NCBI RefSeq assembly: GCF_014651835.1
Contig: NZ_BMXQ01000001.1
Location: 2,565,111-2,629,110 of the forward strand
Source: Pigmentiphaga litoralis
GTDB lineage: Bacteria > Pseudomonadota > Gammaproteobacteria > Burkholderiales > Burkholderiaceae_B
Length of the DNA stretch: 64,000 nucleotides
Reading direction: 5' to 3'
The notes under the pieces are model-generated. The model did no database searches. It was not told where the DNA came from and was given only the letters and a program-made list of their open reading frames with translations. Positions 48,734 through 58,587 of the stretch are shown in pieces (position 1 is the first letter of the stretch; each line of letters opens with the position of its first letter). Both the position numbers and the translations under genes were made by a program.

Positions 48734-49504
48734 ATGAAAGCTGTCATTCTTGCCGGTGGGTTGGGCACCCGGATTAGCGAAGAGACTTCGGTGAAGCCAA
48801 AACCCATGGTCGAAATAGGCGGGAAGCCTATTCTTTGGCACATTATGAAAATGTATTCGCACTATGGCATCAACGATTTCGTTATTTGCTGCGGATATAA
48901 AGGCTATGTAATCAAAGAGTATTTTGCCAACTATTTCTTGCACATGTCGGATGTGACCTTCGACATGGCAACGAATCAGATGGAAGTCCATCAACGATAT
49001 GCAGAGTCTTGGAAGGTGACGCTGGTCGATACGGGTGAGAACTCCATGACTGGCGGCCGACTTCGCCGAGTGAAAGAGTACGTGAAGGACGAGGAGGCTT
49101 TCTGCTTCACCTATGGTGACGGGGTATCGGACGTCGATATTGGAGCCGTGATTGATTTCCATACTCAGGCAGGTACTCTTGCCACCTTGACGGCGACTGC
49201 CCCTCCAGGTCGCTTCGGCGCACTGGACATTCGTGGCGAAAAAGTGCATTCGTTCATGGAAAAGCCGAAGGGCGATGGTGGTCTGATCAACGGAGGTTTC
49301 TTCGTACTTTCGCCAAAAGTGATCGACCTAATCGATGGCGATGACACTGTGTGGGAAGGAAAACCACTGGAGTCATTGGCGAGATCCGGCCAGCTTTCTG
49401 CATACGACCATGAAGGATTCTGGCAGCCAATGGATACGTTGCGTGATAAGTTGCATCTCGAAGATCTGTGGCAATCTGGCAAAGCACCTTGGAAGAAGTG
49501 GTAA
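48734..49504 (+). CDS. rfbF: Glucose-1-phosphate cytidylyltransferase
   Basis: A 256-residue enzyme making CDP-glucose, the entry to CDP-3,6-dideoxyhexoses. The start ATG 48734 gives [18 protein letters not shown]; upstream in-frame codons lie in the rfbC 3' end. Family marks are [51 protein letters not shown] and [12 protein letters not shown]. Composition is visibly AT-richer than rfbBDAC, suggesting a different origin. Its TAA overlaps the rfbG start by one base. Confidence 0.95.
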   Translation: MKAVILAGGLGTRISEETSVKPKPMVEIGGKPILWHIMKMYSHYGINDFVICCGYKGYVIKEYFANYFLHMSDVTFDMATNQMEVHQRYAESWKVTLVDTGENSMTGGRLRRVKEYVKDEEAFCFTYGDGVSDVDIGAVIDFHTQAGTLATLTATAPPGRFGALDIRGEKVHSFMEKPKGDGGLINGGFFVLSPKVIDLIDGDDTVWEGKPLESLARSGQLSAYDHEGFWQPMDTLRDKLHLEDLWQSGKAPWKKW

Positions 49505-50583
49505 TGGATCCATTATTTTGGAAAGGCAAGCGCGTTTTCCTGACAGGACATACTGGCTTCAAAGGAAGCTGGCTTGCGCTATGGTTGCAGTCACTTGGTG
49601 CAGAAGTCACTGGCTTCGCCTTAGCTCCTGATACCACACCTAACTTGTTCGATCTAGCGAACGTAGCGCAGGGCATTGACTCGCAAATCGGAGACATCCG
49701 CGATCTGGCATCGATGCTGGCAGCAGTCAAGAAGGCCAGTCCCGAGATCGTCATACATATGGCCGCTCAACCTCTGGTTCGGTACTCCTATGTAGCGCCT
49801 GTCGAGACATACGCGACTAATGTGATGGGAACAGTCCATTTATTAGAGGCCGTACGTCAGACCCCAGGGGTTAAGGCAGTCGTTGTAGTGACTAGCGACA
49901 AATGCTACGAGAACAAAGAATGGGCATGGGGATACCGGGAGAACGAGCCTATGGGCGGCTATGACCCGTATAGCAATAGCAAGGGGTGCTCGGAACTCGT
50001 CACGAGCGCCTACCGAAATTCTTTTTTTAACCCGTATGACTATTCGAAGCACGGAGTTGCTATCGGAAGCGGTCGCGCAGGTAATGTCATTGGCGGTGGC
50101 GATTGGGCGCAAGACAGACTTATCCCTGACATGATGCGGGCGATCGGTGCTGGCGAATCGGTGCTGATTCGTAGCCCACATGCCATCCGTCCTTGGCAAC
50201 ATGTCCTTGAGCCGCTTAGCGGCTATCTGGTTCTCGCGCAAAAGCTATATACCGATGGTGCTGCCTATGCCGATGGGTGGAATTTCGGCCCTGAGGATTC
50301 TGACACTCAACCAGTTGAATGGATTGTTGAACGCCTGACCTCGACTTGGGGGGCTGGCGCAACCTGGGTATTGGACAAGAACCCGCAGCCACACGAAGCC
50401 ACGTTTTTGAAGCTCGACTGCTCTAAAGCGAGGGGTCAGCTTGGGTGGCGTCCTCAATGGACGTTAGCCGAGACAATTGACAACATTGTGGAATGGTATA
50501 AGGCTGCGCACCTCGGCGCTGACATGCGTTCGCTGACGCTGTCCCAGATCAATTCATACCAATCAAATTTTTTGAAGGCTTGA
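49504..50583 (+). CDS. rfbG: CDP-glucose 4,6-dehydratase
   Basis: A 359-residue SDR enzyme giving CDP-4-keto-6-deoxyglucose. ATG 49504 overlaps the rfbF stop (TAATG). The start [20 protein letters not shown] is diagnostic; other marks are [40 protein letters not shown] (YxxxK), [13 protein letters not shown] and [14 protein letters not shown]. It shares the lower-GC composition of rfbF. Confidence 0.95.
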   Translation: MDPLFWKGKRVFLTGHTGFKGSWLALWLQSLGAEVTGFALAPDTTPNLFDLANVAQGIDSQIGDIRDLASMLAAVKKASPEIVIHMAAQPLVRYSYVAPVETYATNVMGTVHLLEAVRQTPGVKAVVVVTSDKCYENKEWAWGYRENEPMGGYDPYSNSKGCSELVTSAYRNSFFNPYDYSKHGVAIGSGRAGNVIGGGDWAQDRLIPDMMRAIGAGESVLIRSPHAIRPWQHVLEPLSGYLVLAQKLYTDGAAYADGWNFGPEDSDTQPVEWIVERLTSTWGAGATWVLDKNPQPHEATFLKLDCSKARGQLGWRPQWTLAETIDNIVEWYKAAHLGADMRSLTLSQINSYQSNFLKA

Positions 50584-50590
50584 GAGCACC

Positions 50591-51904
50591 ATGAGCAAAG
50601 AACAGATTCGCGAGCAAATCATCCAGCTCGTCGGCCAATATGGTGCCTTGTCCACCGCTGCGAAAGAATTCGTACCGGGCGTCTCCGTTGTACCCCCGTC
50701 GGGCAAGGTCATTGGCGCGCCAGAACTCCAACTGATGGTCGATGCGTCCCTCGATGGATGGCTTACCACCGGCCGATTTAACGACATGTTCGAAGCCCGC
50801 CTGGCCAAATTCCTTGGCGTTAATCACGTCATGACGGTCAACTCGGGTTCGTCGGCCAACTTGGTCGCGTTTTCGACGCTGACGTCCCACAAGTTGGGCG
50901 ACCGTGCTGTCAAGCCGGGCGACGAAGTCATCAGCGTCGCTGCGGGCTTCCCGACGACCGTCAACCCCATCCTGCAATTTGGCGCCGTTCCTGTGTTCGT
51001 CGACGTCAAAATGGGCACCTACAACGCCGACGCCTCGCTGATCGAAGCGGCCATCACGCCGAAGACGAAGGCGGTCATGATTGCCCACACGCTGGGCAAT
51101 ACGTTCGACCTCGACACGGTTGTTGCACTGTGCAAGAAGCACAACCTGTGGCTCATCGAAGATTGCTGTGACGCCCTCGGCACCACGTACAACGGCAAGG
51201 TCGTCGGCACCTTCGGCGATATCGCCACGCTGAGCTTCTACCCGGCACACCACATCACGATGGGCGAAGGCGGCGCCGTCTTCACGAACGACTACGAACT
51301 CAAGATGATCGCGGAATCGTTCCGTGACTGGGGCCGTGATTGCTACTGCCCTCCAGGTAAGGACAACACCTGCAACAAGCGCTTCTGCTGGAAGCTGGGT
51401 ACCCTGCCCGAAGGCTACGACCACAAATACACGTACTCGCACCTTGGCTACAACCTGAAGATCTCGGATATGCAGGCTGCGTGCGCGCTTGCACAGATGG
51501 ACCGTCTTGAAGGCTTCGTGCAGGCTCGCAAGGACAACTTCGCTTACCTGACCGAAAAGCTCCAGAGCTGCGAAGATTTTCTCATCCTCCCGGAAGCGAC
51601 CGAAAAGGCCGACCCGTCGTGGTTCGGTTATCCGATCACGGTGAAGGAGGACGCAGGTGTCACACGTCTGGACCTGACGACCTATCTGGATCAGAACAAG
51701 ATCGGCACGCGTTTGCTCTTCGCGGGCAACCTGACGCGGCAACCCTACATGCTGGGTCGCAATTTCCGGATCTCCGGGGAACTGACGAATACCGACCGGA
51801 TCATGAACCAGACGTTCTGGATCGGGCTTTACCCAGGCTTGACTAAAGAAATGCTCGATTACAGCGTTGAAAAGATCGAGACGTTCCTGGGCGTCAACTT
51901 TTAA
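50591..51904 (+). CDS. rfbH: CDP-4-keto-6-deoxyglucose 3-dehydrase (E1)
   Basis: A 437-residue PMP-dependent, [2Fe-2S]-containing dehydrase that removes the C3 hydroxyl. The Lys that binds PLP in aminotransferases is replaced by His220 ([13 protein letters not shown]), the hallmark of E1. Cysteines in [18 protein letters not shown] supply the iron-sulfur cluster. [17 protein letters not shown] and [14 protein letters not shown] are present. Its GC-rich host-like codons contrast with both neighbours, so it may have been exchanged separately. It needs reductase E3 (rfbI/ddhD), which is not in the window. Confidence 0.95.
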   Translation: MSKEQIREQIIQLVGQYGALSTAAKEFVPGVSVVPPSGKVIGAPELQLMVDASLDGWLTTGRFNDMFEARLAKFLGVNHVMTVNSGSSANLVAFSTLTSHKLGDRAVKPGDEVISVAAGFPTTVNPILQFGAVPVFVDVKMGTYNADASLIEAAITPKTKAVMIAHTLGNTFDLDTVVALCKKHNLWLIEDCCDALGTTYNGKVVGTFGDIATLSFYPAHHITMGEGGAVFTNDYELKMIAESFRDWGRDCYCPPGKDNTCNKRFCWKLGTLPEGYDHKYTYSHLGYNLKISDMQAACALAQMDRLEGFVQARKDNFAYLTEKLQSCEDFLILPEATEKADPSWFGYPITVKEDAGVTRLDLTTYLDQNKIGTRLLFAGNLTRQPYMLGRNFRISGELTNTDRIMNQTFWIGLYPGLTKEMLDYSVEKIETFLGVNF

Positions 51905-51963
51905 CGCTGTTTCCTCGTCTGCAGTTACAGGGCCTGTCGCTACCTCAATTTTTGGCATTAGAA

Positions 51964-52845
51964 ATGAAGATACTGCTCACTGGAGCTACAGGTTTCCTGG
52001 GCAGCGCGCTGGCGCGCCGCTGGGTCCATGCCGGTCATGACGTCACGGCGATAGTCCGGTCGGCGTCAGCAGAAAAACTGAAAAGCCTCGATATAGGCGA
52101 TTTGGTTGCAGCTGCATACTCGTCGGATGCAGATGTCGAAGAAATCGTCCAAGCGTCCGCGCCGGACGTCATCGTAAACACCGCATGCTCATACGGTAGG
52201 AGCGGCGAGTCGCTATCGCAAATGCTGGATGCGAACGTTCGCTTCGGCGTACTCCTGCTTCAAAGCCAGCTAAAAGGTGTCGGCGTGGGCAGGTTCATCA
52301 ACACTGGCACAGTGTTAGAGCCGTCGACGAACTTTTATGCGCTAAGCAAGTGGCAAATGACTGACTGGGGCGAATCGGTAGTCAAGGTTTTTCCAAACCA
52401 GATCCAGTTCATTAACGTCCTTCTGCAGCATATGTACGGACCGCACGACGCAGCCACAAAGTTTACAACCCACGTGTTGCGCTCCTGCCGTTCCAATATG
52501 TCCAGACTCGATCTGACGGCCGGTGAGCAGCTGCGGGATTTTATCTACATTGATGACGTTGTGGACGCGTACGACGTTCTGGTGAACAGCTTCGAAAAGC
52601 TTGCTCCGTTTGAACACATCGAAGTCGGATCAGGCGTCGCCCCCTCGATCAGAACGTTTGTAGAAACCGCTCATCGGGTAACTGGCTCCACAACCGAACT
52701 GGTATTCGGCGCGCTACCGTACCGCGCAAACGAGGCGATGTCTTGCTGCGCGGATACCACTCGCATGCGCGAACTTGGCTGGGCACCTGCCTTCGACATT
52801 GAAGCGGGTTTGCGAAAGACACTCAATCTGGAATCACCTACATGA
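51964..52845 (+). CDS. rfbS: CDP-paratose synthase-like reductase
   Basis: A 293-residue SDR reductase. ATG 51964 gives MKILLTGATGFLGSALARR; the upstream codons to 51952 are not needed. The pieces DVIVNTACSYGRSGE, FYALSKWQM (YxxxK), MYGPHDAATKFTTHV, RDFIYIDDVVDAYD, IEVGSGVAPSIRTFV and NEAMSCCADT follow the pattern of Salmonella RfbS and Yersinia Prt. These reduce the 4-keto 3,6-dideoxy intermediate to CDP-paratose. The related RfbJ makes abequose, which sequence alone cannot fully exclude; the following rfbE gene favours paratose. Confidence 0.82.
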   Translation: MKILLTGATGFLGSALARRWVHAGHDVTAIVRSASAEKLKSLDIGDLVAAAYSSDADVEEIVQASAPDVIVNTACSYGRSGESLSQMLDANVRFGVLLLQSQLKGVGVGRFINTGTVLEPSTNFYALSKWQMTDWGESVVKVFPNQIQFINVLLQHMYGPHDAATKFTTHVLRSCRSNMSRLDLTAGEQLRDFIYIDDVVDAYDVLVNSFEKLAPFEHIEVGSGVAPSIRTFVETAHRVTGSTTELVFGALPYRANEAMSCCADTTRMRELGWAPAFDIEAGLRKTLNLESPT

Positions 52846-53870
52846 AGATTTTAATCACCGGCGGTTGCGGCTTCCTTGGCAGCAATCTCGCTGCCCATGC
52901 GCTCGAACATGGTATAGACCTGTGTGTTTTCGACAGCCTGTACCGCAGCGGATCCTTGAGCAACCTCCATTGGCTTCAATCCAAAGGTAATTTCTCGTTC
53001 GTGCACGGCGATATTCGCAATACGAACGACGTTGATCGAGTAGTCGCGTCGTTCATGCCCGACGTCGTCTTCCACTTAGCCGGTCAGGTCGCTATGACGA
53101 CATCAATCGCTAACCCGAGAATGGACTTCGAAGTCAATGCTCTTGGAACTCTCAATGTGCTGGAGGCAATCCGGAAACATTCGCCAGCAACAGGCATCAT
53201 TTACTCATCCACAAACAAAGTCTATGGCGATCTGGAACAGTATGCGTATCAGGAAACGGCGACACGTTATCAATGCGTTGAACGCCCGCGCGGATTTGAT
53301 GAAACCACACCGCTAGATTTCCACTCGCCCTATGGTTGTTCGAAAGGTGCTGCTGATCAGTATCTTTTGGACTACAACCGAATTTTCGGCTTGAAAACTA
53401 TCGTCTTCCGACACTCTTCGATGTACGGCGGGCGTCAGTTTGCAACCGCTGATCAAGGGTGGGTCGGCTGGTTCTGCCAGAAGGCAGCTGAAGCTTCGCA
53501 TGGTTCAAAGACCAGCTTCACGATATCAGGCAACGGCAAGCAGGTTCGGGATGTACTGCACGCCGATGACATGATTAGCCTGTACTTCAACGCCGCCAGC
53601 CGCATTAATGAGGCTGCAGGAAATGCATTTAACATCGGTGGGGGTATAGAGAACAGCCTGTCCTTGCTGGAATTGTTTGATGTTCTGTCGGAAGCCATCG
53701 GTACAAAGCTGAATTATGCCAAGCTACCACCGCGCGAAAGTGATCAACGCGTCTTCGTAGCTGACTTGGCTAAGGCCAAAAGCATGCTGGACTGGAGTCC
53801 CCAGGTAAACGCGAGAGATGGCGTGGTCCAAATGCTTAAGTGGGTCGACCAGAATATTGTAAGAACGTAG
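52842..53870 (+). CDS. rfbE: CDP-paratose 2-epimerase (CDP-tyvelose epimerase)
   Basis: A 342-residue SDR epimerase that converts CDP-paratose to CDP-tyvelose. The match to the RfbE/Tyv pattern is extensive: ITGGCGFLGSNLAAHALEHG, SNLHWLQSKGNFSFVHGDI, HLAGQVAMTTSIANPRMDF, STNKVYGDLEQYAYQET, SPYGCSKGAADQYLLDY, RHSSMYGGRQFATADQGW and ISGNGKQVRDVLHADD. The ATG overlaps the rfbS stop (ATGA). This is the strongest single clue to a tyvelose-bearing O-antigen. Confidence 0.9.
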   Translation: MKILITGGCGFLGSNLAAHALEHGIDLCVFDSLYRSGSLSNLHWLQSKGNFSFVHGDIRNTNDVDRVVASFMPDVVFHLAGQVAMTTSIANPRMDFEVNALGTLNVLEAIRKHSPATGIIYSSTNKVYGDLEQYAYQETATRYQCVERPRGFDETTPLDFHSPYGCSKGAADQYLLDYNRIFGLKTIVFRHSSMYGGRQFATADQGWVGWFCQKAAEASHGSKTSFTISGNGKQVRDVLHADDMISLYFNAASRINEAAGNAFNIGGGIENSLSLLELFDVLSEAIGTKLNYAKLPPRESDQRVFVADLAKAKSMLDWSPQVNARDGVVQMLKWVDQNIVRT

Positions 53871-54028
53871 GTTAGATTAGGTTGGCCTAGGCGCGCCCAA
53901 GCACCTTCCAAACGAAATGCCGCTTAAGGCGTCTAGCCGTTTTCGTGCCAAGAGACCAATTCTTCGCTTTGTGTTTAGTGCGCCTCTGCGATTGGCAGAA
54001 CAGTACGCTTACCCGGTCAACAGTACTC

Positions 54029-55006
54029 ATGAACACCAAACTAACGATTTGCGTCCCGACCTATGGGCGTCCGACGATACTGCATGCCACTTTGCTCGAG
54101 CTCATCAAGCAGGCTAGGCCTCATGCCATTGAAATTGTCATCGCGGATAACAGCGAAGACGACAAAACGCGCCATGCCGTTTCGTCGCTTGGCTCGGTAT
54201 ACCCTCATATTCGATACGAAAAAAACGAAGTTAACGTGGGACTTGATCGCAACTTCGTAAAAGTCGCATCAATGGCTAATACGGAATTTTTCTGGATATT
54301 CGGCGACGACGACCTTCCTGTTCCGGGAGCGATCGACAAAGTCCTATCAGAGATCAGCTCGAATCCGACGGTCGGTTTCTTTCTGATAAATAGCATGGCA
54401 ATGAGCGCGGACATGAGCCAATGCCTCGAGGAAAACCTCACTGGTGTTTATTCGGATAAGGTGTACACAGACCACCGCGAGTTCTTACGAGAAATCTCCT
54501 GGTACACGACCTACGTGGGAGCGTTTGTGGTGCGACGCACTCTCTGGAACTCAGTTAAATCAGAGCGGTACCTCGATACTGTGTTCGTACACGTGGGGAT
54601 TATATTTGAGGCTCTTTGCCGCACTCGACAGCCAGCCAAGTTCGTTGCTGCGCCTTTGATCCAATACCGAACCGGTAATGCGACTTGGATGAAGAGCTTT
54701 CTGGACATCCAGTTCCGCCTCTGGATGACCGTCATAAATTTACTGCCGACCGATTGTTACGATCTTCCGACCCGAAGGATCGCTGTCCAGAAGGTGGTTG
54801 AGCGATTCGTCAAAGTCCGTACTCTTGCAAGTCTCAGGTCTACCAGCAGCTTGAATTGGCAATCATTCAAGAAGAGCGTTTATCCATATTTCGCGTTCGC
54901 AGACAAGAAACGACTATCGACTTGGCGGATTGTAGGTGCCAGCGTTGCGCTGTTGCTGCTGCCGGTTGCGCCGCTACGGGGACTAAAGACCTGGGTGAAA
55001 GGATAG
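54029..55006 (+). CDS. GT2 glycosyltransferase, RfbV (dideoxyhexosyltransferase)-like
   Basis: A 325-residue GT-A enzyme. ATG 54029 starts MNTKLTICVPTYGRPTIL. The segments EIVIADNSEDDKTR, NEVNVGLDRNFVKVASMA and FFWIFGDDDLPVPGAIDK (metal-binding Asp run) resemble Salmonella RfbV, the abequosyl/tyvelosyl transferase. A hydrophobic C-terminal segment (IVGASVALLLLPVAPL) may anchor it. Directly after rfbE in low-GC sequence, it is a good candidate for adding the dideoxyhexose side branch. A second similar gene lies at 57250. Confidence 0.75.
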   Translation: MNTKLTICVPTYGRPTILHATLLELIKQARPHAIEIVIADNSEDDKTRHAVSSLGSVYPHIRYEKNEVNVGLDRNFVKVASMANTEFFWIFGDDDLPVPGAIDKVLSEISSNPTVGFFLINSMAMSADMSQCLEENLTGVYSDKVYTDHREFLREISWYTTYVGAFVVRRTLWNSVKSERYLDTVFVHVGIIFEALCRTRQPAKFVAAPLIQYRTGNATWMKSFLDIQFRLWMTVINLLPTDCYDLPTRRIAVQKVVERFVKVRTLASLRSTSSLNWQSFKKSVYPYFAFADKKRLSTWRIVGASVALLLLPVAPLRGLKTWVKG

Positions 55007-55060
55007 AGATTACGGTGACTCAAGTTCCCGCAGAGTACGATCCACCTTTACCAGGCCTTT

Positions 55061-55702
55061 ATGTCCATGTTCGTCAAAATTGCTCGTTTCATTTGCGCTC
55101 CCTACTTTGAAAAGCGATACAAAATAGGCTGCCTTGCAGCTCGCGTGGTTACGCAAACCTTGTATAGAACGCAGTTCCAATCGGTCGGCAATCGTACGTG
55201 GGTTAAGAAGCCGTCCCAAATCTTCAACCCGTCCAACATTGCCATCGGGAAGGATGTTCGTATCGAAGCCGGCTGCGTCCTGTACTCGGTGAGCAAGTAC
55301 GCCGAGGCGACGTACGACGGCAGGATAACAATTGGTGACGGGGTCTTTGCTAACAACGGGCTCAAGCTAAGTGCAGTGTCCAGCATCACGGTGGGCGAAG
55401 GCGTCGCCTTCGGCTACAACGTATTCATCACAGATTTCGATCACGACTACACCGACTTGGCCATTCCGATTCTGGCAACACCGTTAGTGACGAAAGGGCC
55501 AGTATCCATTGGAAAGCATAGCTGGATCGGCGCGAACGTATTTATTTCAAGTGGCGTTCAGCTTGGTCAACACTGTGTTGTGGCGGCGAACAGCGTCGTA
55601 ACCAAGAGTTTTCCTGCTAATTCTGTAATCGGCGGAAACCCCGCCCGTATTATTCGCCAATTCGACGCTCAGGAGGGCGCGTGGGTTACAGCCAAAGCAT
55701 GA
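55061..55702 (+). CDS. Hexapeptide-repeat O-acetyltransferase
   Basis: A 213-residue left-handed beta-helix acyltransferase. Hexapeptide turns are visible in IFNPSNIAIGKDVRIEAG, ITIGDGVFANNG, SITVGEGVAFGYNVFITDFDHDY (catalytic His region) and VSIGKHSWIGANVFISSGVQ, ending VIGGNPARIIRQF. It most likely acetylates a sugar of the O-unit with acetyl-CoA. ATG 55061 or 55067 could be the start. It follows the GT2 gene by 54 bp. Confidence 0.8.
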   Translation: MSMFVKIARFICAPYFEKRYKIGCLAARVVTQTLYRTQFQSVGNRTWVKKPSQIFNPSNIAIGKDVRIEAGCVLYSVSKYAEATYDGRITIGDGVFANNGLKLSAVSSITVGEGVAFGYNVFITDFDHDYTDLAIPILATPLVTKGPVSIGKHSWIGANVFISSGVQLGQHCVVAANSVVTKSFPANSVIGGNPARIIRQFDAQEGAWVTAKA

Positions 55703-55981
55703 CCATCCTTTTATGTGCAGCAGTGTCATAGGCTTGCCGTTGCGTGTCTTTCGAATCTTTCTTTACCTCCCGCGGCGGCGCGCAAGCATGCCTTAATGTG
55801 GTAGCGCGTCCTCGGGTGCGAGCGTGAGTTCGCAAGAGCGCCGCCCAAGCTCAGGTAGTGCCGAGCGGCTCGCTCCTTAGACTCATCAGCCGCTAAACCC
55901 GCAGACTCTCATCCTCGAAACCGTGGCGACGACGTCATTAATCCCAAGCAATCCGAAAACTAGCGTGAGCAACGTCAACAC

Positions 55982-57253
55982 ATGTTCTCCAAACTTAGCG
56001 CAGTAGCCATCAGGGCTGTTACGCTGTTGTTGAGTGTCCTCTCAGTAACAATCATCGCGCCTTTTTTGGGCATCACCGACTTGGGTCGTTTCGCGCTGAT
56101 TCAGTCGATAGTCATGTGGACCAGCCTCTTCGGACTGGGCCTTATCGAAACGTGTACGGGCATAATAAACAAGTTTGACCAGCGAAAGTTTTTACGCGGT
56201 TCAAAGACCTATTTGGATACTTCATTCCTGGTAGTGACCGCCGCCAGCGCGATAGTTTCCGTCCCACTGCTCGTGCTAGCGCTCCCATGGAGTTGGCACA
56301 GTGCTGCGACGGCCGAACTGCGACCGTTTGCGACCGGGATTGGACTTTCTCTCGCAGCTGTCCCGTTCTCTTTGACCCAGGGACTTCTAAACGCCCGAGG
56401 TGAGATCACCAGGAGTATGGCATGGGCATTTTTCACATCCGCCTTAACCGTCGGATCGATGCTCGTGGTCGTGCGGCTTGTGCAGGTTGAACAGCATCAA
56501 CGGCTTTTCGCGATTACGTTGGCCTATGGATTGGCAATGTTGCTGGCGCGAGCATCCATGCACACGCTCGAGTCCTACCGCGCTTTCGGAACAATCACTG
56601 TCCGCGCAAAACCGTCGTTACGACGGCTTCGGTTGCTCTCCAGATCTGCTTACCCGTTCTTGCTACTTAATACTGCAGCTCTTGCCGCATTCCAGATAGA
56701 TCGAGTCGTTTCGTTTTATTTCCTGTCTCCCGAGGACACAGCCAAACTTGACGTGGCGATGAAAGTTATTATGGCCGTCTATACCCTTAACACTGTGTTT
56801 ATAGCAAAGCTTTGGCATACGGTGGGAAATGCGTGGAATGTCCATGACAAAGGAGGTGCACGCGCCGTGCTAAAACAGTCGATGCTGAGCACCGCCGCTT
56901 TCTGGACGGTAATGGGAACGGCGATCATCTTCACGATTGATCCGATTGTATATAAGCTCACCGGCGGAGCTGTTGAGCTATCCGATCCCTACTTTATTGT
57001 CGCAGCTGTGGCATTCATGGCAGTTAGGGCGCTAGTTGACTCGGTAACCATCTCGATCTTTGCCACCAGGAACCAGCATCGCACCGTAGGCGCTGTGCTT
57101 ACCCATGGCGTCCTCAATGTCCCTCTCTCCATTATGGGCTGCATTCTTGCAGGTCTGCCTGGCATCATGATCGCCCAACTTCTGTCTCTTGCAATAACCA
57201 CCGGTTGGCGATTTCCGATCATTTTTCGGCAGCTAAGCAGGGAGAAGATGTGA
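55982..57253 (+). CDS. wzx: Wzx-type O-unit flippase
   Basis: A 423-residue polytopic membrane protein with about 12 hydrophobic helices. It starts MFSKLSAVAIRAVTLLLSVLSVTIIAPFLG-like, typical of oligosaccharide flippases (for example LGITDLGRFALIQSIVMW), with basic loops such as RAKPSLRRLRLLSRSAYPF. Wzx moves undecaprenyl-linked repeat units to the periplasm, which implies a Wzy-dependent pathway. A 279-bp gap without a gene precedes it. The stop overlaps the next start. Confidence 0.85.
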   Translation: MFSKLSAVAIRAVTLLLSVLSVTIIAPFLGITDLGRFALIQSIVMWTSLFGLGLIETCTGIINKFDQRKFLRGSKTYLDTSFLVVTAASAIVSVPLLVLALPWSWHSAATAELRPFATGIGLSLAAVPFSLTQGLLNARGEITRSMAWAFFTSALTVGSMLVVVRLVQVEQHQRLFAITLAYGLAMLLARASMHTLESYRAFGTITVRAKPSLRRLRLLSRSAYPFLLLNTAALAAFQIDRVVSFYFLSPEDTAKLDVAMKVIMAVYTLNTVFIAKLWHTVGNAWNVHDKGGARAVLKQSMLSTAAFWTVMGTAIIFTIDPIVYKLTGGAVELSDPYFIVAAVAFMAVRALVDSVTISIFATRNQHRTVGAVLTHGVLNVPLSIMGCILAGLPGIMIAQLLSLAITTGWRFPIIFRQLSREKM

Positions 57254-58263
57254 AACTTGAATTCGTTGAATCCGCTGCTTCCGCAGGAAATATTACGCAG
57301 CCTCGTTTAACGATCGGCATCCCAACCTGGAATAGGGAGCTGCTGCTCAAGGAGCAGCTTCAGCTGCTGAGCGCGTGCGCCACTGAAGACGTGGAAATTC
57401 TCGTTTGCGACAACGGGAGTACCGATCAAACCTGGGAACTCATTATGAGATTTCAGGGCGATACTGCGCATCGGTTCCGTGCATTGCGAAATGGCACTAA
57501 CCTAGGTGCCGACGTTAACTATTTGAGGGTCCTCGAAGCGGCGACAGGCCAGTGGGTGTGGATGATTGGCGACGACGATCGGATAGATTTCAGTCTGCTG
57601 CCCGAGATTCTCTGTGAACTAGCGAATACCAGTACGTCAACACTTCTTTTGCTGGATACCCATTCCTCAGATGGAGTTGGCACTCAGCATATCGTTATCG
57701 ATCGTTATTTCGCCAGTGACTACGATCAAGTCGGAATGCATGTCCTACAAGTCGGTAGGATGGTTTGCCGAAGCCAAGCAATTCGGCCATTCCTGAGAGA
57801 TGCCTACGCCAAGTCGCTTGGCCATCTACATTCTTATAGTGCTATCTACGGCCCGCTGATATCCCGCGAAGGCCTTAAAGTGCTAGTACTACCGATACTT
57901 ACAGAGCACGAGGCCGACTTACCCCGTTGGAATCTAATGAAAGGATTTCTCGGAGCGTGGGAAGCGTCACTGACGATGTACGAGGGTTTTCAAGAGCAAT
58001 CAAATTTACGTGAAACGAGGTTACGCCAGAAGCCGCTGCTTTGGATCGCCATTGGTCATTTTTTGCAACGGAAGCCCTTGCCACCGAGCGCGTTCAAGCT
58101 GATGTACAAGCGTTTTGACGTAAAGGGCAAGATAGCTCTATTGTCGCTGAGACTTGGCTTTGGCCTAGCTCCCGGCTTGGCGAACCACATACTACGTAAG
58201 CTGAAACCGGGCATGTATCCGCAGTTGATCTCAAGCGTTCCAGACCGGGCGCCGGACTACTAG
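57250..58263 (+). CDS. GT2 glycosyltransferase, second RfbV-like copy
   Basis: A 337-residue GT-A enzyme. GTG 57250 overlaps the wzx stop and has GGGAG about 6 nt upstream, so it is preferred over the longer frame from 57205. Motifs are RLTIGIPTWNRELLLKEQL, EILVCDNGSTDQTW, NGTNLGADVNYLRVLEAA and WVWMIGDDDRIDF. The layout parallels the GT2 at 54029 and the RfbV group, although the two proteins differ clearly. It probably adds a sugar of the O-unit; which one is unknown. Confidence 0.75.
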   Translation: MKLEFVESAASAGNITQPRLTIGIPTWNRELLLKEQLQLLSACATEDVEILVCDNGSTDQTWELIMRFQGDTAHRFRALRNGTNLGADVNYLRVLEAATGQWVWMIGDDDRIDFSLLPEILCELANTSTSTLLLLDTHSSDGVGTQHIVIDRYFASDYDQVGMHVLQVGRMVCRSQAIRPFLRDAYAKSLGHLHSYSAIYGPLISREGLKVLVLPILTEHEADLPRWNLMKGFLGAWEASLTMYEGFQEQSNLRETRLRQKPLLWIAIGHFLQRKPLPPSAFKLMYKRFDVKGKIALLSLRLGFGLAPGLANHILRKLKPGMYPQLISSVPDRAPDY

Positions 58264-58587
58264 GCGCTATAGGTAACGGTCGCCGCACGCACGATGGTGC
58301 AGCGTCAAGGCGCTGTCGTCGTCCAAAACGAAGCTTATGACACGAGAAGTCAGCTTTGATGCTTAATGGTCGACAACAAGGCCAGTCCAAGTGGCGGCGC
58401 TGCCTTAAGCGCTTATGCGCTCACACTTTTCTGCATTTTTGCGGTGCGATTGCGCAAGCTCAGCCGATCTTAAACGGAGACGTTTGATCTGGGTGGTCAG
58501 CTCATGCGACAGGCGTTTTTTTTTCTAGGTAGTGAAGTACTGCACAGGTACTTCGAGGTCAAGTATCTCTAACGTATTGGATTAATC
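58264..58587. other. Intergenic region before the epimerase gene
   Basis: 324 bp with no recognised gene. It has a T9 run (58516-58524) and may hold a promoter for the epimerase gene. No terminator stem of quality was found. Confidence 0.45.

Noticed and set aside
53871-54028. Possible tRNA or attachment site between rfbE and the GT2 gene
   Set aside because: No cloverleaf could be folded and no direct repeat was found.
55703-55981. GC-rich island in the spacer before wzx as a possible small RNA or gene
   Set aside because: No open frame of useful length, no clear terminator and no recognisable RNA family; reported only as a 279-bp gap.
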